In this document: one piece after another, positions 16,200 to 24,698 of the stretch
Numbering within the stretch: position 1 is the first letter of the stretch
Layout of the letters: each line of letters starts with the position of its first letter
Assembly (NCBI GenBank): GCA_035555675.1
Contig: DATMGH010000095.1
Coordinates: 62,001-126,000 of the forward strand
Length of the DNA stretch: 64,000 bases
Direction: 5' to 3'
From: Solirubrobacter sp035555675
Lineage (GTDB): Bacteria > Actinomycetota > Thermoleophilia > Solirubrobacterales > Solirubrobacteraceae
Notes under the pieces: model-generated
What the model was told of the DNA's origin: nothing
The model's input: only the letters and a program-made list of their open reading frames with translations
The model's database searches: none
Program-made: the position numbers and the translations under genes

Positions 16200-17096
16200 T
16201 CAGCCGTCCGCGGGCGGGAACCGGGGCACGCGATGGAGCTGGCCGTCGAGCACGAGCCCCGTGCCGTCGCGCAGCCGGCGCGCGGTCTCGTGCAGCGCGT
16301 CCGCGTCGATGCCGGTCGCCACGCCCTCGCGCTCGAGCAGATAGACGAGGTCCTCCGTGGCGATGTTCCCGGTCGCGCCCGGCGCGAAGGGGCAGCCGCC
16401 GAGCCCGCCGATCGACGCGTCGACGATCGTCGCGCCGGCCGCGACGGCCGCGTACGCGTTCGCGTAGCCCGTGTTGCGCGTGTTGTGCAGGTGCACGCCG
16501 AGCGCCGGCCCGAGGCCGGCCGCGCCCTCCAGCACCGCACGGACCCGGCGGGGAACGGCGACCCCGATCGTGTCGGCGAACACGATCTCGTCCGGTCCGG
16601 CCCGCGCCACGGCGGCGGCGAGCTCGACGGTCGCCCCGGCCTCCACCTCGCCGGCGAACGGACAGCCGAACGAGGTGGCCAGCACGACGCCGGTCCGCAG
16701 CCCGGCCTCGCGGGCGCGCGCGAGCGTCGTGTGCGCCGCCTCCAGCAGCCGGCCGGTGCCGGCGTTCGAGTTGCGCCGGTTGAACGCGTCCGAGACGGCG
16801 AACGTGAACCGGACCGACCGCAGGCGGGTCGCGAGCAGCCGGTCGAGGCCGCGCTCGTTGAGGACGAGGCCGCAGCCGCAGGCGACGACGTCGTCCGTGA
16901 GCGCGGCGATCACCTCCTCGGCGCCGGCCATCCTGGGCACGCGCGCCGGGTCGACGAAGCTGACCGCTTCGATCCGGGTCAGGCCCGCGGACGCGAGCCG
17001 GTCCACCAGCGCCGCCCGCTCCGCGGGCGCGACCTGGACGGGCGCGTTCTGGAGCCCGTCGCGGGGCCCGACCTCAACGATCTCGACGCGCGTCAC
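16200..17096 (-). CDS. Hydroxymethylglutaryl-CoA lyase-like enzyme
   Basis: 298-aa HMGL/DRE-TIM metallolyase from a GTG that overlaps the stop of the upstream CoA-transferase (GTGA). Seen: VGPRDGLQN, SFVDPARVPRMAGAEEV, the metal ligands in HLHNTRNTGYAN, and the active-site loop GGLGGCPFAPGATGNIATED with the catalytic Cys. It cleaves 3-hydroxy-3-methylacyl-CoAs such as HMG-CoA; similar enzymes act on citramalyl- or related CoAs. Coupling to a CaiB enzyme fits activation followed by cleavage of a hydroxy-dicarboxylic acid. Confidence 0.9.
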   Translation of the reverse strand: MTRVEIVEVGPRDGLQNAPVQVAPAERAALVDRLASAGLTRIEAVSFVDPARVPRMAGAEEVIAALTDDVVACGCGLVLNERGLDRLLATRLRSVRFTFAVSDAFNRRNSNAGTGRLLEAAHTTLARAREAGLRTGVVLATSFGCPFAGEVEAGATVELAAAVARAGPDEIVFADTIGVAVPRRVRAVLEGAAGLGPALGVHLHNTRNTGYANAYAAVAAGATIVDASIGGLGGCPFAPGATGNIATEDLVYLLEREGVATGIDADALHETARRLRDGTGLVLDGQLHRVPRFPPADG

Positions 17097-18301
17097 AGCA
17101 CGCCGGCGTCCCGCAGCCCGGCGAGCTCCGCCTCGTCGCGCCCGAGCAGGTCGCAGTACACGTCCCGGTTGTGCGCTCCGGGCTGCCAGGGGCCGGTCCA
17201 GCGAACGCTCCCGGGGGTCCGCGACAGCCGCGGGACGACGCCCGGGGCGGCGATCGAGCCGAGCTCGGGGTCGTGATGCTCGACCAGCAGCCGGCGGGCG
17301 CGCACGTGCGGATCGACGACCAGGTCGGCGACGGTGTTGACCGGAGCGCACACGACTTCGGCCGCGACCAGCGTCGCTTCCACCTCGCCGGCGGTGCGCT
17401 CCGCCGCCCACGCCTGGATCTCGGCCTCGATGCGGTCCTGGTTGCGGCCGCGCGCGCGATGGGTCGCGAAGGCCGGGTCGTCGGCCAGCTCGGGCCGCCC
17501 CATCGCGCCGCACAGGCGCCGGAAGAGGCTGTCCTGGTTCGCCGCGATCACCAGCAGCACGCCGTCCCGGGTGCGGAACACGTTCGACGGGGCGATCCCG
17601 TCGAGCCGCGTCCCGGACGGCTGCCGGACGACGCCGAGCCGGTCGTACTCCGGGATCGTGCTCTCGAGCAGTGCCAGGCACGACTCGAGGATCGAGACGT
17701 CGACCACCTGGCCGCGGTCGCCGGCGTGCGTGTCGCGTTCGTAGAGGGCGGCGAGGACGCCCTGGGCGGCGAACATCCCGGCGAGCGAGTCGCCGAGCGA
17801 GATGCCGAGCCGCGGCGGCGGCTCGCCCGGCGCGCCGTTGAGGTGGCGCAGGCCGCTCATCGCCTCAGCCGCCGCCGCGAAGCCGGGCCGCTGGGCGTAC
17901 GGACCGTCCTGCCCGTAGCCGGAGACGCGCGCGATCACGATGCCCGGATTCGCCGCCTCCAGGGTCTTGACGGAAAGGCCCCAGCGCTCCAGCGTGCCGG
18001 GGCGGAAGCTCTCGAGCAGGACGTCGCTGACGGCGACGAGCGCCAGCAGCAGCTCGCGTCCGGCCCGCTCGCGCAGGTTGAGCGTCACGAGCTTCTTGTT
18101 GCGGCTGATGATCGGCCACCACAGCGTGCGGCCGCGGTGCGTGCCGTTGCCCCACTCGCGCATCGGGTCCAGCCGGTCGGGCGCTTCGACCTTGATCACC
18201 TCGGCGCCGAGGTCGGCGAGCAGGCGCCCGGCGAACGGGCCCGCGAGGACCATGCCGAGCTCGATCACGCGCACGCCGGCGAGCGGTCCTGGAGCGGTCA
18301 T
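17093..18301 (-). CDS. Class III (CaiB/BaiF) CoA-transferase
   Basis: 402-aa CoA-transferase, second of the island. Seen: GPLAGVRVIELGMVLAGPFAGRLLADLG, VIKVEAPDRLDPMREWG, SRNKKLVTLNL, ARVSGYGQDGP, and the catalytic Asp in VDVSILESCL. Resembles succinyl-CoA:malate/citramalate-type transferases. It is the first gene of an operon with the HMG-CoA-lyase-like enzyme, downstream of a promoter that overlaps a GT-NN-AC site and next to an FCD-type GntR gene on the same strand. Confidence 0.9.
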   Translation of the reverse strand: MTAPGPLAGVRVIELGMVLAGPFAGRLLADLGAEVIKVEAPDRLDPMREWGNGTHRGRTLWWPIISRNKKLVTLNLRERAGRELLLALVAVSDVLLESFRPGTLERWGLSVKTLEAANPGIVIARVSGYGQDGPYAQRPGFAAAAEAMSGLRHLNGAPGEPPPRLGISLGDSLAGMFAAQGVLAALYERDTHAGDRGQVVDVSILESCLALLESTIPEYDRLGVVRQPSGTRLDGIAPSNVFRTRDGVLLVIAANQDSLFRRLCGAMGRPELADDPAFATHRARGRNQDRIEAEIQAWAAERTAGEVEATLVAAEVVCAPVNTVADLVVDPHVRARRLLVEHHDPELGSIAAPGVVPRLSRTPGSVRWTGPWQPGAHNRDVYCDLLGRDEAELAGLRDAGVL

Positions 18302-18351
18302 CGCCGGAGAGCGGTCGTCGTCGCGTCGACACTCAACATTGCTGATTGCAG

Positions 18352-18381
18352 ACTGTATACGACAATCGTCATGAATGACAA
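18352..18381 (-). promoter_or_regulatory. Promoter with GntR-like box for the CoA-transferase/lyase operon
   Basis: Minus strand: -35 TTGTCA (18376-18381), 18-base spacer, -10 TACAGT (18352-18357). CTGTATACGA (18353-18362) overlays the -10 and fits the FadR-subfamily GT-N2-AC pattern. Confidence 0.5.
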
Positions 18382-18433
18382 ATGCGCCCCGGCCGGCGGA
18401 GGCGTTCGGCTCTGGAACGCGCTTTCGGAGGCG

Positions 18434-19123
18434 TCAGCGGCAGATCGCGCAGGGCGGCAGGTGCGCCAGGACAACGTCCCGTGCGTCCAAAATGTGCGCT
18501 CGCATGACGACTTCGGCCCGCTCGGGATCGCCGGCGGCCAGCGCGGCCGCGAGCCGGCGGTGGTGCGCCTCGGCGGCCTCGAACTGCGCGTCGTCGTAGT
18601 AGTGGTACGCCCGGTAGAGCAGCGGCATCTCGATCGTCCGCCGGACCGCGGCCAGCAGCGACGCGCTCCCGCAGGCGTCGAGCACGAGGCCGTGAAAGCG
18701 CGCGTTCTCGGCGACCAGGTCCGCCACCGCGGCACGGCCGCGGCGCCGGAGCTCGCCGAAGCGGTCGCAGCTCGAGCGCAGTGCTTCGACGCACTCCGGC
18801 GTGGCCACCGTCGCGGCGCGGCGCGCCGCGTGGCCTTCCAGGTGCAGGCGCAACTCGTAGATGTCGGTCAGCTCGTCCGCGTCGTACGACTGGACGACGG
18901 ATCCGCGATTCGGCGCGGACGCCACGAGCCCTTCGATCTTGAGCTGGCGCAGCGCCTCGCGCACCGGCGTGCGGCTGATCCGCAGCCGCCGCGCCAGCTC
19001 GCCCTCCTTCAACCGCTCGCCCGGCCGCAGGCGGCCGTCGTGGATGGCCGCCCGGATCAGCGCGGTCGCCGCGTCCGAGACGCTCGCCACCAGCGGTCGT
19101 GCGTCACCCGGCGCCGCATACAT
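18434..19123 (-). CDS. GntR/FadR-type regulator with FCD effector domain
   Basis: 229-aa regulator from ATG 19123 (MYAAPGDARP); an ATG at 19156 would place the promoter inside the gene, so I prefer the later one. The N-terminal winged helix has LKEGELARRLRISRTPVREAL. The FCD domain has the metal-binding positions of the group in RFHGL, AEAHHRRL and RAHILDA. FCD regulators typically repress organic-acid catabolism until the acid binds. A box lies in its own promoter and between the promoter elements of neighbouring operons, suggesting autoregulation. Confidence 0.9.
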   Translation of the reverse strand: MYAAPGDARPLVASVSDAATALIRAAIHDGRLRPGERLKEGELARRLRISRTPVREALRQLKIEGLVASAPNRGSVVQSYDADELTDIYELRLHLEGHAARRAATVATPECVEALRSSCDRFGELRRRGRAAVADLVAENARFHGLVLDACGSASLLAAVRRTIEMPLLYRAYHYYDDAQFEAAEAHHRRLAAALAAGDPERAEVVMRAHILDARDVVLAHLPPCAICR

Positions 19124-19129
19124 ACCGAA

Positions 19130-19156
19130 AGCATACAGTGCACAATCCAGTGTCAA
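19130..19156 (-). promoter_or_regulatory. Promoter/operator of the FCD-type GntR gene
   Basis: Minus strand: TTGACA (19151-19156), a short 15-base spacer, TATGCT (19130-19135), 6 bases, ATG 19123. The plus-strand box CAGTGCACAA (19136-19145) fills the spacer. The 16-base word GCATAC-A-GT-GC-ACAATC recurs with few changes at 19266. Confidence 0.5.
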
Positions 19157-19244
19157 AGGTTGCTTACGGGGATCGAACGCGAACCCGTCGGTTCGGCAGA
19201 ACCCCGCACAGCAACGTGGATTTCCAGAGGTTTGGTGACCTCCC

Positions 19245-19280
19245 CTTGACTCTTGTCAAGCAGATGCATACCGTAGACAA
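19245..19280 (+). promoter_or_regulatory. Promoter/operator of the liv-catabolic operon
   Basis: -35 TTGACT (19246-19251), 17-base spacer, -10 TACCGT (19269-19274). The -35 sits in the inverted repeat CTTGAC-N4-GTCAAG (19245-19260), and the box CCGTAGACAA (19271-19280) covers the -10 and start of transcription. A leader of about 80 bases precedes livH. Confidence 0.55.
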
Positions 19281-19363
19281 TCTGCTGGTTGGAGGAGACG
19301 GTCCCGAGGACGAACGCGTCCTCGCGTAGTGACGTACCGAGCTAGCGACGGAAGAGGCAGAAC

Positions 19364-20230
19364 GTGTCTTCACTGCTCATCATCACGGGCATCGCGAGCG
19401 GGATCCTGTACGGGCTGATGGCGCTCGCCTTCACGTTCCTGTTCAGGACGGCGGGCATCCCGAACCTGGCCATCGGCGCGATGGGCACCTTCGTGGCGCT
19501 GCTGGCGCTGAAGATCTACGCACCCATCGGCCTCCCGTACTGGGCCGGCGTGCTGATCGCGATGCTGCTCGGGATGGCGATGGGCGCCGCGTCGGAGCTC
19601 CTGGTCTTCCGGCGGCTGCGCGGCGCCGATCCGCTCGTCTTCCTGGTCGCCACGATCGGGCTCAACCTCCTGCTCTTCGGCGTCGCGCAGTACCTGTGGG
19701 CGGCGAACGAGCCGTATCGCTTCCCGGGCGCGTACAGCCCGTCCGGGACCGTGATCGTGGACGGGCTCTCCCCACAGGCGGTGGCGATCTTCATCGCGAC
19801 CGCCGTGGTGCTGGGCCTGCTCTCCGCGCTGCTGTACCGATCCCAGATGGGCCGTGAGATCCGGGCCGTCGCCGAGGACCCGGCCGCGGCGCACGCGATC
19901 GGCCTCAGCGTCGCCCGGGCGCACCTGATCGTGTGGATGCTCGCCGCGGCGATCATCGGCCTCGCCGCCATCCTGTTCGCGCCGCTGCTGCTGCTGGACA
20001 CGAGCGTGCTCAGCCTCGTGATGTACAAGGCGATGGGCGCCGCCGTGCTCGGCGGCCTCGGCAGCCTCGTCGGTGCCGTCGTCGGCGGACTGCTGCTCGG
20101 CCTGATCGAGAACCTCGTCGTCCCGTTCGCCCCCTCGGCGCGCGACGCCGCGGCGTTCGTGGTCATCGTGCTCGTGCTCCTGCTGCGGCCCCAGGGGCTG
20201 TTCGGCCGGACGCAGATCAAGAAGATCTAG
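19364..20230 (+). CDS. livH: Branched-chain/organic-acid ABC transporter permease LivH
   Basis: 288-aa integral membrane permease with about eight hydrophobic segments, start GTG 19364 behind GAAGAGG. Typical blocks: ASGILYGLMALAFTFLFR near the N-terminus, AVAEDPAAAHAIGLSVAR (the EAA-like coupling loop) and AAVLGGLGSLVGAVVGGLLLG. It pairs with livM 10 bases downstream. In this catabolic setting the cargo may be an aromatic, cyclic or dicarboxylic acid rather than leucine. Confidence 0.92.
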   Translation: MSSLLIITGIASGILYGLMALAFTFLFRTAGIPNLAIGAMGTFVALLALKIYAPIGLPYWAGVLIAMLLGMAMGAASELLVFRRLRGADPLVFLVATIGLNLLLFGVAQYLWAANEPYRFPGAYSPSGTVIVDGLSPQAVAIFIATAVVLGLLSALLYRSQMGREIRAVAEDPAAAHAIGLSVARAHLIVWMLAAAIIGLAAILFAPLLLLDTSVLSLVMYKAMGAAVLGGLGSLVGAVVGGLLLGLIENLVVPFAPSARDAAAFVVIVLVLLLRPQGLFGRTQIKKI

Positions 20231-20240
20231 AGGCGGCGAC

Positions 20241-21266
20241 GTGATCGCACGAGTCCGCAGCTTCGTCGTCACCCCGAACCGGCGGGGGCACCTGATCGCC
20301 GTCGCGATCCTCGCGCTCGCGGTCATCTTCGCGCCCGCGTTCGCGACGTCGTACCTCATGCTCCAGATCGCGCTCGTGGGCGTGTTCGCGATCGGCGCGT
20401 TCGGGCTCGTGGTGCTCACCGGGCACGGGGGCCAGTTCAACCTCGGCTTCGCGGGCCTGATGGCGCTCGGCGCCTACACCGCCGCGATCCTCCAGCAGCA
20501 CGGCGTCTCGCTGACCGCGGCCCTGGTGGCCGCGGTCGCGATCGGCTTCGTAGCGGGCGCGCTGCTCGGCGTCTTCGCCTACTGGCTGAGCGAGTTCGCG
20601 ATGGCGGTGGTGACGTTCGCGTTCGGGATCTTCGTCGACCAGGCCGTGCGCGCGTTCGACGGGCTGACCGGCGGCTTCTCCGGGATCGTGCTCCCGCGGC
20701 TCAGCCTCAACCTCGTCTACTACACCGTCTGGACCTGCGTGGCGATCGCCGCGCTGCTGGCCTGGGGCATGATCGCGGGCTGGCTGGGCCGGTGGCTGCG
20801 CGCCGTGCGCGACAACGCGATCGCGGCGGAGCAGCTCGGACTGCCGGTCAAGCGCGTGAAGTTCCAGGGCTACGTCGTCACCGCGCCGTTCGCCACGCTG
20901 ACGGGCGGGCTGTACGCGCAGGCGCTCGGGTACATCGCCCCGAGCGCGTTCCAGGTCGTCCTGTCACTCGCCTTCCTGGTGATCATCATCGTCGGCGGCG
21001 TCACGTCGCTGTGGGGCGGGCTGATCGGCGCCACCCTCTGGGTCGCGGTCCCCGAGCTGACGGTCGACGTGCCGGGGCTGTACCCGATCCTGTTCGGCGC
21101 GCTGACCGTGATCGTGCTGATCGTCGTGCCCGGAGGCGCGATGGACATCCCCGCGGCGATCAGGCGCCGCATGCACCGACCGCGGCGCGCCGGCGCCGCC
21201 GAGGTGGACCTATCCGCCGTCGCTCAACCAGCTGGCCCGGCGGCGGCCGTCCGAGAGAGGGAGTAA
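20241..21266 (+). CDS. livM: Branched-chain/organic-acid ABC transporter permease LivM
   Basis: 341-aa second permease subunit, GTG start. About ten hydrophobic segments; GLVVLTGHGGQFNLGFAGLMALGAYTAA is the LivM hallmark region and AVRDNAIAAEQLGLPVKRVKF the ATPase-coupling loop. The hydrophilic tail after residue 300 is Arg/Ala-rich. It forms the membrane channel with livH; the binding-protein gene follows after 5 bases. Confidence 0.92.
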   Translation: MIARVRSFVVTPNRRGHLIAVAILALAVIFAPAFATSYLMLQIALVGVFAIGAFGLVVLTGHGGQFNLGFAGLMALGAYTAAILQQHGVSLTAALVAAVAIGFVAGALLGVFAYWLSEFAMAVVTFAFGIFVDQAVRAFDGLTGGFSGIVLPRLSLNLVYYTVWTCVAIAALLAWGMIAGWLGRWLRAVRDNAIAAEQLGLPVKRVKFQGYVVTAPFATLTGGLYAQALGYIAPSAFQVVLSLAFLVIIIVGGVTSLWGGLIGATLWVAVPELTVDVPGLYPILFGALTVIVLIVVPGGAMDIPAAIRRRMHRPRRAGAAEVDLSAVAQPAGPAAAVRERE

Positions 21267-21271
21267 AGGCC

Positions 21272-22507
21272 ATGCCACTCGCAGGTATCCACGTTCGGCG
21301 CGGCGTCAGCAGCCTGTCGGTGTTGCTGGCCGCGACCGCGCTCCTCGCCGCGTGCGGCGGCGACACGACCACCGGCGGCGGCGCACCCGCGGACGGCGGC
21401 GAAACGCTCGGGCCGGGCGTGAGCGCCGACGCGATCGAGCTCAGCTCGAGCACCGGCCTGACCGGCAACTTCGCCGTGGTCACCGCTCCGTACGTCGCCG
21501 CGGCCAAGGCGAAGTTCGCCGCGGTCAACGCCGACGGTGGCGTCAACGGTCGCAAGATCAACTGGAAGCCGGTCGACGACGGATTCGACATCCAGCGCGC
21601 GGTGTCGTTCGCCCAGCGGCTCGTGAGCCAGAACAAGATCCTGGCGGAGACGCTGCCGTTCGGCACGGCGCCCACGGTCGCCAAGAAGGAGATCTACGAG
21701 GCCGCCGGCGTGCCCTTCGTGTCGCTCGGCACCACGTACGCCGAAGTCGAGAACGCCAAGACGACGTTCGGCTGCACCGTGCCGTACTACTCGCAGGCGC
21801 GCGTGGCGATCCGCTACGCGATCGAGAACCGCAACGCCAAGCGGATCGGCGTCCTCGTGTACGCGTCGCCCGACGGCAAGGAGGTCGGCGAGGCCGCCGA
21901 GGACGAGGCCAAGGCCCAGGGGGCCGAGGTCGTCCGCAAGCTCGAGTACGACCCCGGCACCACCGACTTCAGCGGCGCGATCAGCGACCTGCGCGGCGCC
22001 AAGCCGGACGTCGTCGTCCTGTACGGCAGCACGCCGGACTCGGCCCGCGCGATCCAGGCGGCGCGCCGCGCCGGGCTCAAGGTCCCGTTCATCGGCCCGC
22101 AGACGATGGCCGACTCGGAGTTCCTGCGCCTCGCGGGCGACGCCGCCGAGGGCGTGATCGCGGGCTCCCCATACAAGCTGCCCGACGCCGACGACCCGGG
22201 CGTCGCCGCGTTCCGCGACGCGCTCAGCAAGAACGGCGACGGCGGCTCCGGCCAGCCCACGACCTGGGCGATGTCGGGCTACCAGTGCGCGAGCGTGGTC
22301 GCCGCCGCGCTCGACGCCGCGGGCGAGCAGCTCAACCGCGAGTCGTTCGTGAAGGGCATCGAGAGCCTGAAGGACTTCGACAGCGGGATCGCCGCGCCCG
22401 TGAGCTTCGGGCCGGACGACCACACCGGCAGCACGATGGCGCTCGTCCTCGAGGTCAAGGACGGCGCGTTCAAGCAGCTCAGCGACTTCGAGGACGGGGC
22501 GAAGTAG
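21272..22507 (+). CDS. livK: Substrate-binding lipoprotein of the Liv-type ABC importer
   Basis: 411-aa periplasmic-binding-protein type I (Peripla_BP_6) lipoprotein: signal sequence with lipobox LAAC (Cys28), a Thr/Gly-rich linker, then VSADAIELSSSTGLTG, AAKAKFAAVNADGGVNGRK, VVLYGSTPDSARAIQAAR and AMSGYQCASVVAAAL. It determines cargo specificity, which cannot be read here. I placed the start at ATG 21272 (MPLAGIHVRR), behind GAGAGAGGGAG. Confidence 0.92.
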   Translation: MPLAGIHVRRGVSSLSVLLAATALLAACGGDTTTGGGAPADGGETLGPGVSADAIELSSSTGLTGNFAVVTAPYVAAAKAKFAAVNADGGVNGRKINWKPVDDGFDIQRAVSFAQRLVSQNKILAETLPFGTAPTVAKKEIYEAAGVPFVSLGTTYAEVENAKTTFGCTVPYYSQARVAIRYAIENRNAKRIGVLVYASPDGKEVGEAAEDEAKAQGAEVVRKLEYDPGTTDFSGAISDLRGAKPDVVVLYGSTPDSARAIQAARRAGLKVPFIGPQTMADSEFLRLAGDAAEGVIAGSPYKLPDADDPGVAAFRDALSKNGDGGSGQPTTWAMSGYQCASVVAAALDAAGEQLNRESFVKGIESLKDFDSGIAAPVSFGPDDHTGSTMALVLEVKDGAFKQLSDFEDGAK

Positions 22508-22510
22508 CCG

Positions 22511-23815
22511 ATGCCGGGGATCGACGCCAGGCCTGAGCCGGTGGAGGCGGCGGTCAGCCGCCTCCGGCCGGGTGACACCGTGCTGCTCAACGGAGCGGCG
22601 AGCTTCCCGATGCGCTTCGCCGAGGCGCTCGTCGCGTCCGAGCTCGAGCGGATCACGATCATCCACCCCATGCGGCGCGCGCCGTTCGCGCTCGATCCCG
22701 ACTACATCGACGCGGCGCTGGCGGACCGGTTCGCGCACGTGTCCGAGTTCACGTTCGACCGGGAGATCCGCGAGGCGATCCACGCGGGGCGCGCCGTGTA
22801 CCGGCCCAACCACCCGCACGAGGCGGCGGCGACGCTCGCGCAGGCGCACGGCGGCTACACGTTCGTCAGCAGCGCGTCGCCGCCGGACGAGCACGGGTGG
22901 TTCTCGCTCGGTGCCTTCGGCGGCTGGGGCATCGCGTGGGCGCGCACCCCCAAGACCGAGCGGATCATCCTCGAGGTCAATCCGAACCAGCCGCGCGTGC
23001 ACGGGTCGGTCTCGGTGCACGTCTCCGAGGTGGACTGCTTCTACGAGGCGGACTATCCCCTGACCTCCGACGCGCTGTCGAGCGAGCCGACCGCCGTCGA
23101 CCTCGCGCTCGCCGACAACGTCGTCGAGCTCATCCCCGACGAGGCCACGCTGCAGATCGGCGCCGGGGCCGTCTCCGACCAGGTCGCCAAGCGGCTGCTG
23201 ACCGGCGGCCGCCGGCACCTGGGCATCCACTCCGAAGGCCTGTTCGACTCGATGGTGGAGCTGATCGAGGCCGGCGTCGTCGACAACTCGCGCAAGGCGG
23301 TGGACCGCGGGAGGACCGTGTTCGCGCTGTCGCTCGGCAGCGCGCGGCTGTTCCGGTTCCTCGACGACAATCCCGGCCTCGACATGCGGTCGATGACCAG
23401 CGTCAACGACCCCGCGCTGATCGCACGCAACCGCAAGCAGGTCGCGGTCAACGCCGCGGTGCAGGTCGACCTGATGGGCCAGGTCTCGTCGGAGAGCATC
23501 GGCCCGGTCCACTACAGCGGCGTCGGGGGACAGTGGGAGTTCCTCTACGGTGCGGGGCACTCGCCCGGCGGACGGCCGATCACGCTGCTCGCGTCGACCA
23601 CCCGCAAGGGCCTGTCGACGATCGTCTCCGGCTTCCCGCCGGGCACGCCCGTGACGGTTCCGCGCAACGACGTCGGCTACGTCGTCACCGAGCACGGCGT
23701 GGCGAACCTGCGCGGCAGGACGCTCCGCCAGCGCGCGCTGGAGCTGATCGCCGTCGCCCATCCCGATCACCGCGACCGGCTGCGCGCGGAGGCACGCGAT
23801 GCCCAGCTCATCTGA
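22511..23815 (+). CDS. Class I acetyl-CoA hydrolase/transferase family CoA-transferase
   Basis: 434-aa two-domain CoA-transferase of the 4-hydroxybutyrate CoA-transferase / acetyl-CoA hydrolase family. Seen: LRPGDTVLLNG, SSASPPDEHGWFSLG, LQIGAGAVSDQV, the catalytic Glu in LGIHSEGLFDSM, and VTEHGVANLRG near the C-terminus. It would move CoA from acetyl- or succinyl-CoA to the imported acid. It starts 3 bases after livK and overlaps the next SDR by 17 bases. Confidence 0.9.
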   Translation: MPGIDARPEPVEAAVSRLRPGDTVLLNGAASFPMRFAEALVASELERITIIHPMRRAPFALDPDYIDAALADRFAHVSEFTFDREIREAIHAGRAVYRPNHPHEAAATLAQAHGGYTFVSSASPPDEHGWFSLGAFGGWGIAWARTPKTERIILEVNPNQPRVHGSVSVHVSEVDCFYEADYPLTSDALSSEPTAVDLALADNVVELIPDEATLQIGAGAVSDQVAKRLLTGGRRHLGIHSEGLFDSMVELIEAGVVDNSRKAVDRGRTVFALSLGSARLFRFLDDNPGLDMRSMTSVNDPALIARNRKQVAVNAAVQVDLMGQVSSESIGPVHYSGVGGQWEFLYGAGHSPGGRPITLLASTTRKGLSTIVSGFPPGTPVTVPRNDVGYVVTEHGVANLRGRTLRQRALELIAVAHPDHRDRLRAEARDAQLI

Positions 23816-24698
23816 GCGGCCCGTGGCCGTGGTGACCGGGGCGGCCCGCGGCCTCGGCCGCGCCGAGGCGCTCCGCTTCGCCGAGAGCGGGGCCGCCGTG
23901 GTGGTCAACGACCTCGACGCGGCCGGGCTCGAGGACACCGTCGCGGCCGTGATCGACCGCGGGGGCAGCGCTCTCGCCCAGCCGGGGGACGTCACCGACG
24001 AGCACGACGCCGACGCGCTGATCGAGGCCGCCGTCGCGCACTACGGCCGGCTCGACGCGCTCGTCAACAACGCCGGCATCACGGCTGACCGGATGGTCTT
24101 CAACCTGTCCAAGCCGGAGTGGGACAGCGTCATCGCGGTCAACCTGACCGGGACGTTCCTGCCGACGCGAGCGGCGGCGCGCCACTGGCGCGCGGTCGCG
24201 AAAGCGACCGGCCGCCCCGCCGGCGCGGCGATCGTCAACACGACCTCGCGCGCCGGCCTGTTCGGCAATCCGGGCCAGGCCAACTACGGCTCGGCCAAGT
24301 CCGGTGTCGCCACGCTCGCCATGATCGTGGCGCGCGAGCTGCGGCGCTACGGCGTGCGCTGCAACGCGGTGGCGCCGCGCGCGTTCACGCCGCTGATGCG
24401 CCAGTCGTTCGGCGACTTCCGGGCCGACGAGGTGGCCAACTGGTCGCCCGAGGCCATCGCGCGCATCGTCGTGCACCTCGCCGGCCCGGAGTCCGAGCCG
24501 ATTACGGGCCAGACGCTGCTCGTCCAGGGGCGGCGGGTGTCGCTGATCGCGCCGTGGCACGAGGTCGCGGCCGTCGAGCTGGGCGGCGACGGCCTCGCGG
24601 ACGAGCTCGCGTCGCTGTTCGACGCCCATCCGGCCGCGATCTCGGAGTTCGAGGTGACCGAGGGGCTTCCGCTCGTCGATCCGAGGCCGGGGCGATGA
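23799..24698 (+). CDS. Short-chain dehydrogenase/reductase (multifunctional-type, 17-beta-HSD4-like)
   Basis: 299-aa NAD(P)-dependent SDR: cofactor motif TGAARGLG, NNAG, catalytic Ser in NTTSRAG and YGSAK (YxxxK). A C-terminal extension of about 50 residues after the Rossmann core resembles SDRs that oxidise 3-hydroxyacyl-CoAs. Likely oxidises a hydroxyacyl-CoA intermediate of the operon. It sits inside the liv operon and its stop overlaps livG (ATGA). Confidence 0.87.
   Translation: MPSSSERPVAVVTGAARGLGRAEALRFAESGAAVVVNDLDAAGLEDTVAAVIDRGGSALAQPGDVTDEHDADALIEAAVAHYGRLDALVNNAGITADRMVFNLSKPEWDSVIAVNLTGTFLPTRAAARHWRAVAKATGRPAGAAIVNTTSRAGLFGNPGQANYGSAKSGVATLAMIVARELRRYGVRCNAVAPRAFTPLMRQSFGDFRADEVANWSPEAIARIVVHLAGPESEPITGQTLLVQGRRVSLIAPWHEVAAVELGGDGLADELASLFDAHPAAISEFEVTEGLPLVDPRPGR

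Noticed and set aside
19124..19156. The longer start (ATG 19156) for the FCD-type GntR gene.
   Set aside because: It would place the -10, the operator and part of the -35 inside the coding sequence, and the extra residues are unlike GntR N-termini.
19160..19190. A tRNA-T-arm-like string on the minus strand (ACGGG ... TTCGATC ... CCCGT) upstream of the liv operon, which could signal a tRNA or an integration remnant.
   Set aside because: The T-loop would carry a 6-base insertion and no anticodon arm, D-arm or acceptor stem can be paired around it. It lies in a promoter region with a better explanation.
21224..23995. A 923-codon minus-strand open frame across the liv binding protein and CoA-transferase.
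   Set aside because: Composition is typical of an antisense shadow in GC-rich DNA (Arg/Ala/Gly-rich, no domain); the plus-strand genes are intact and recognisable.
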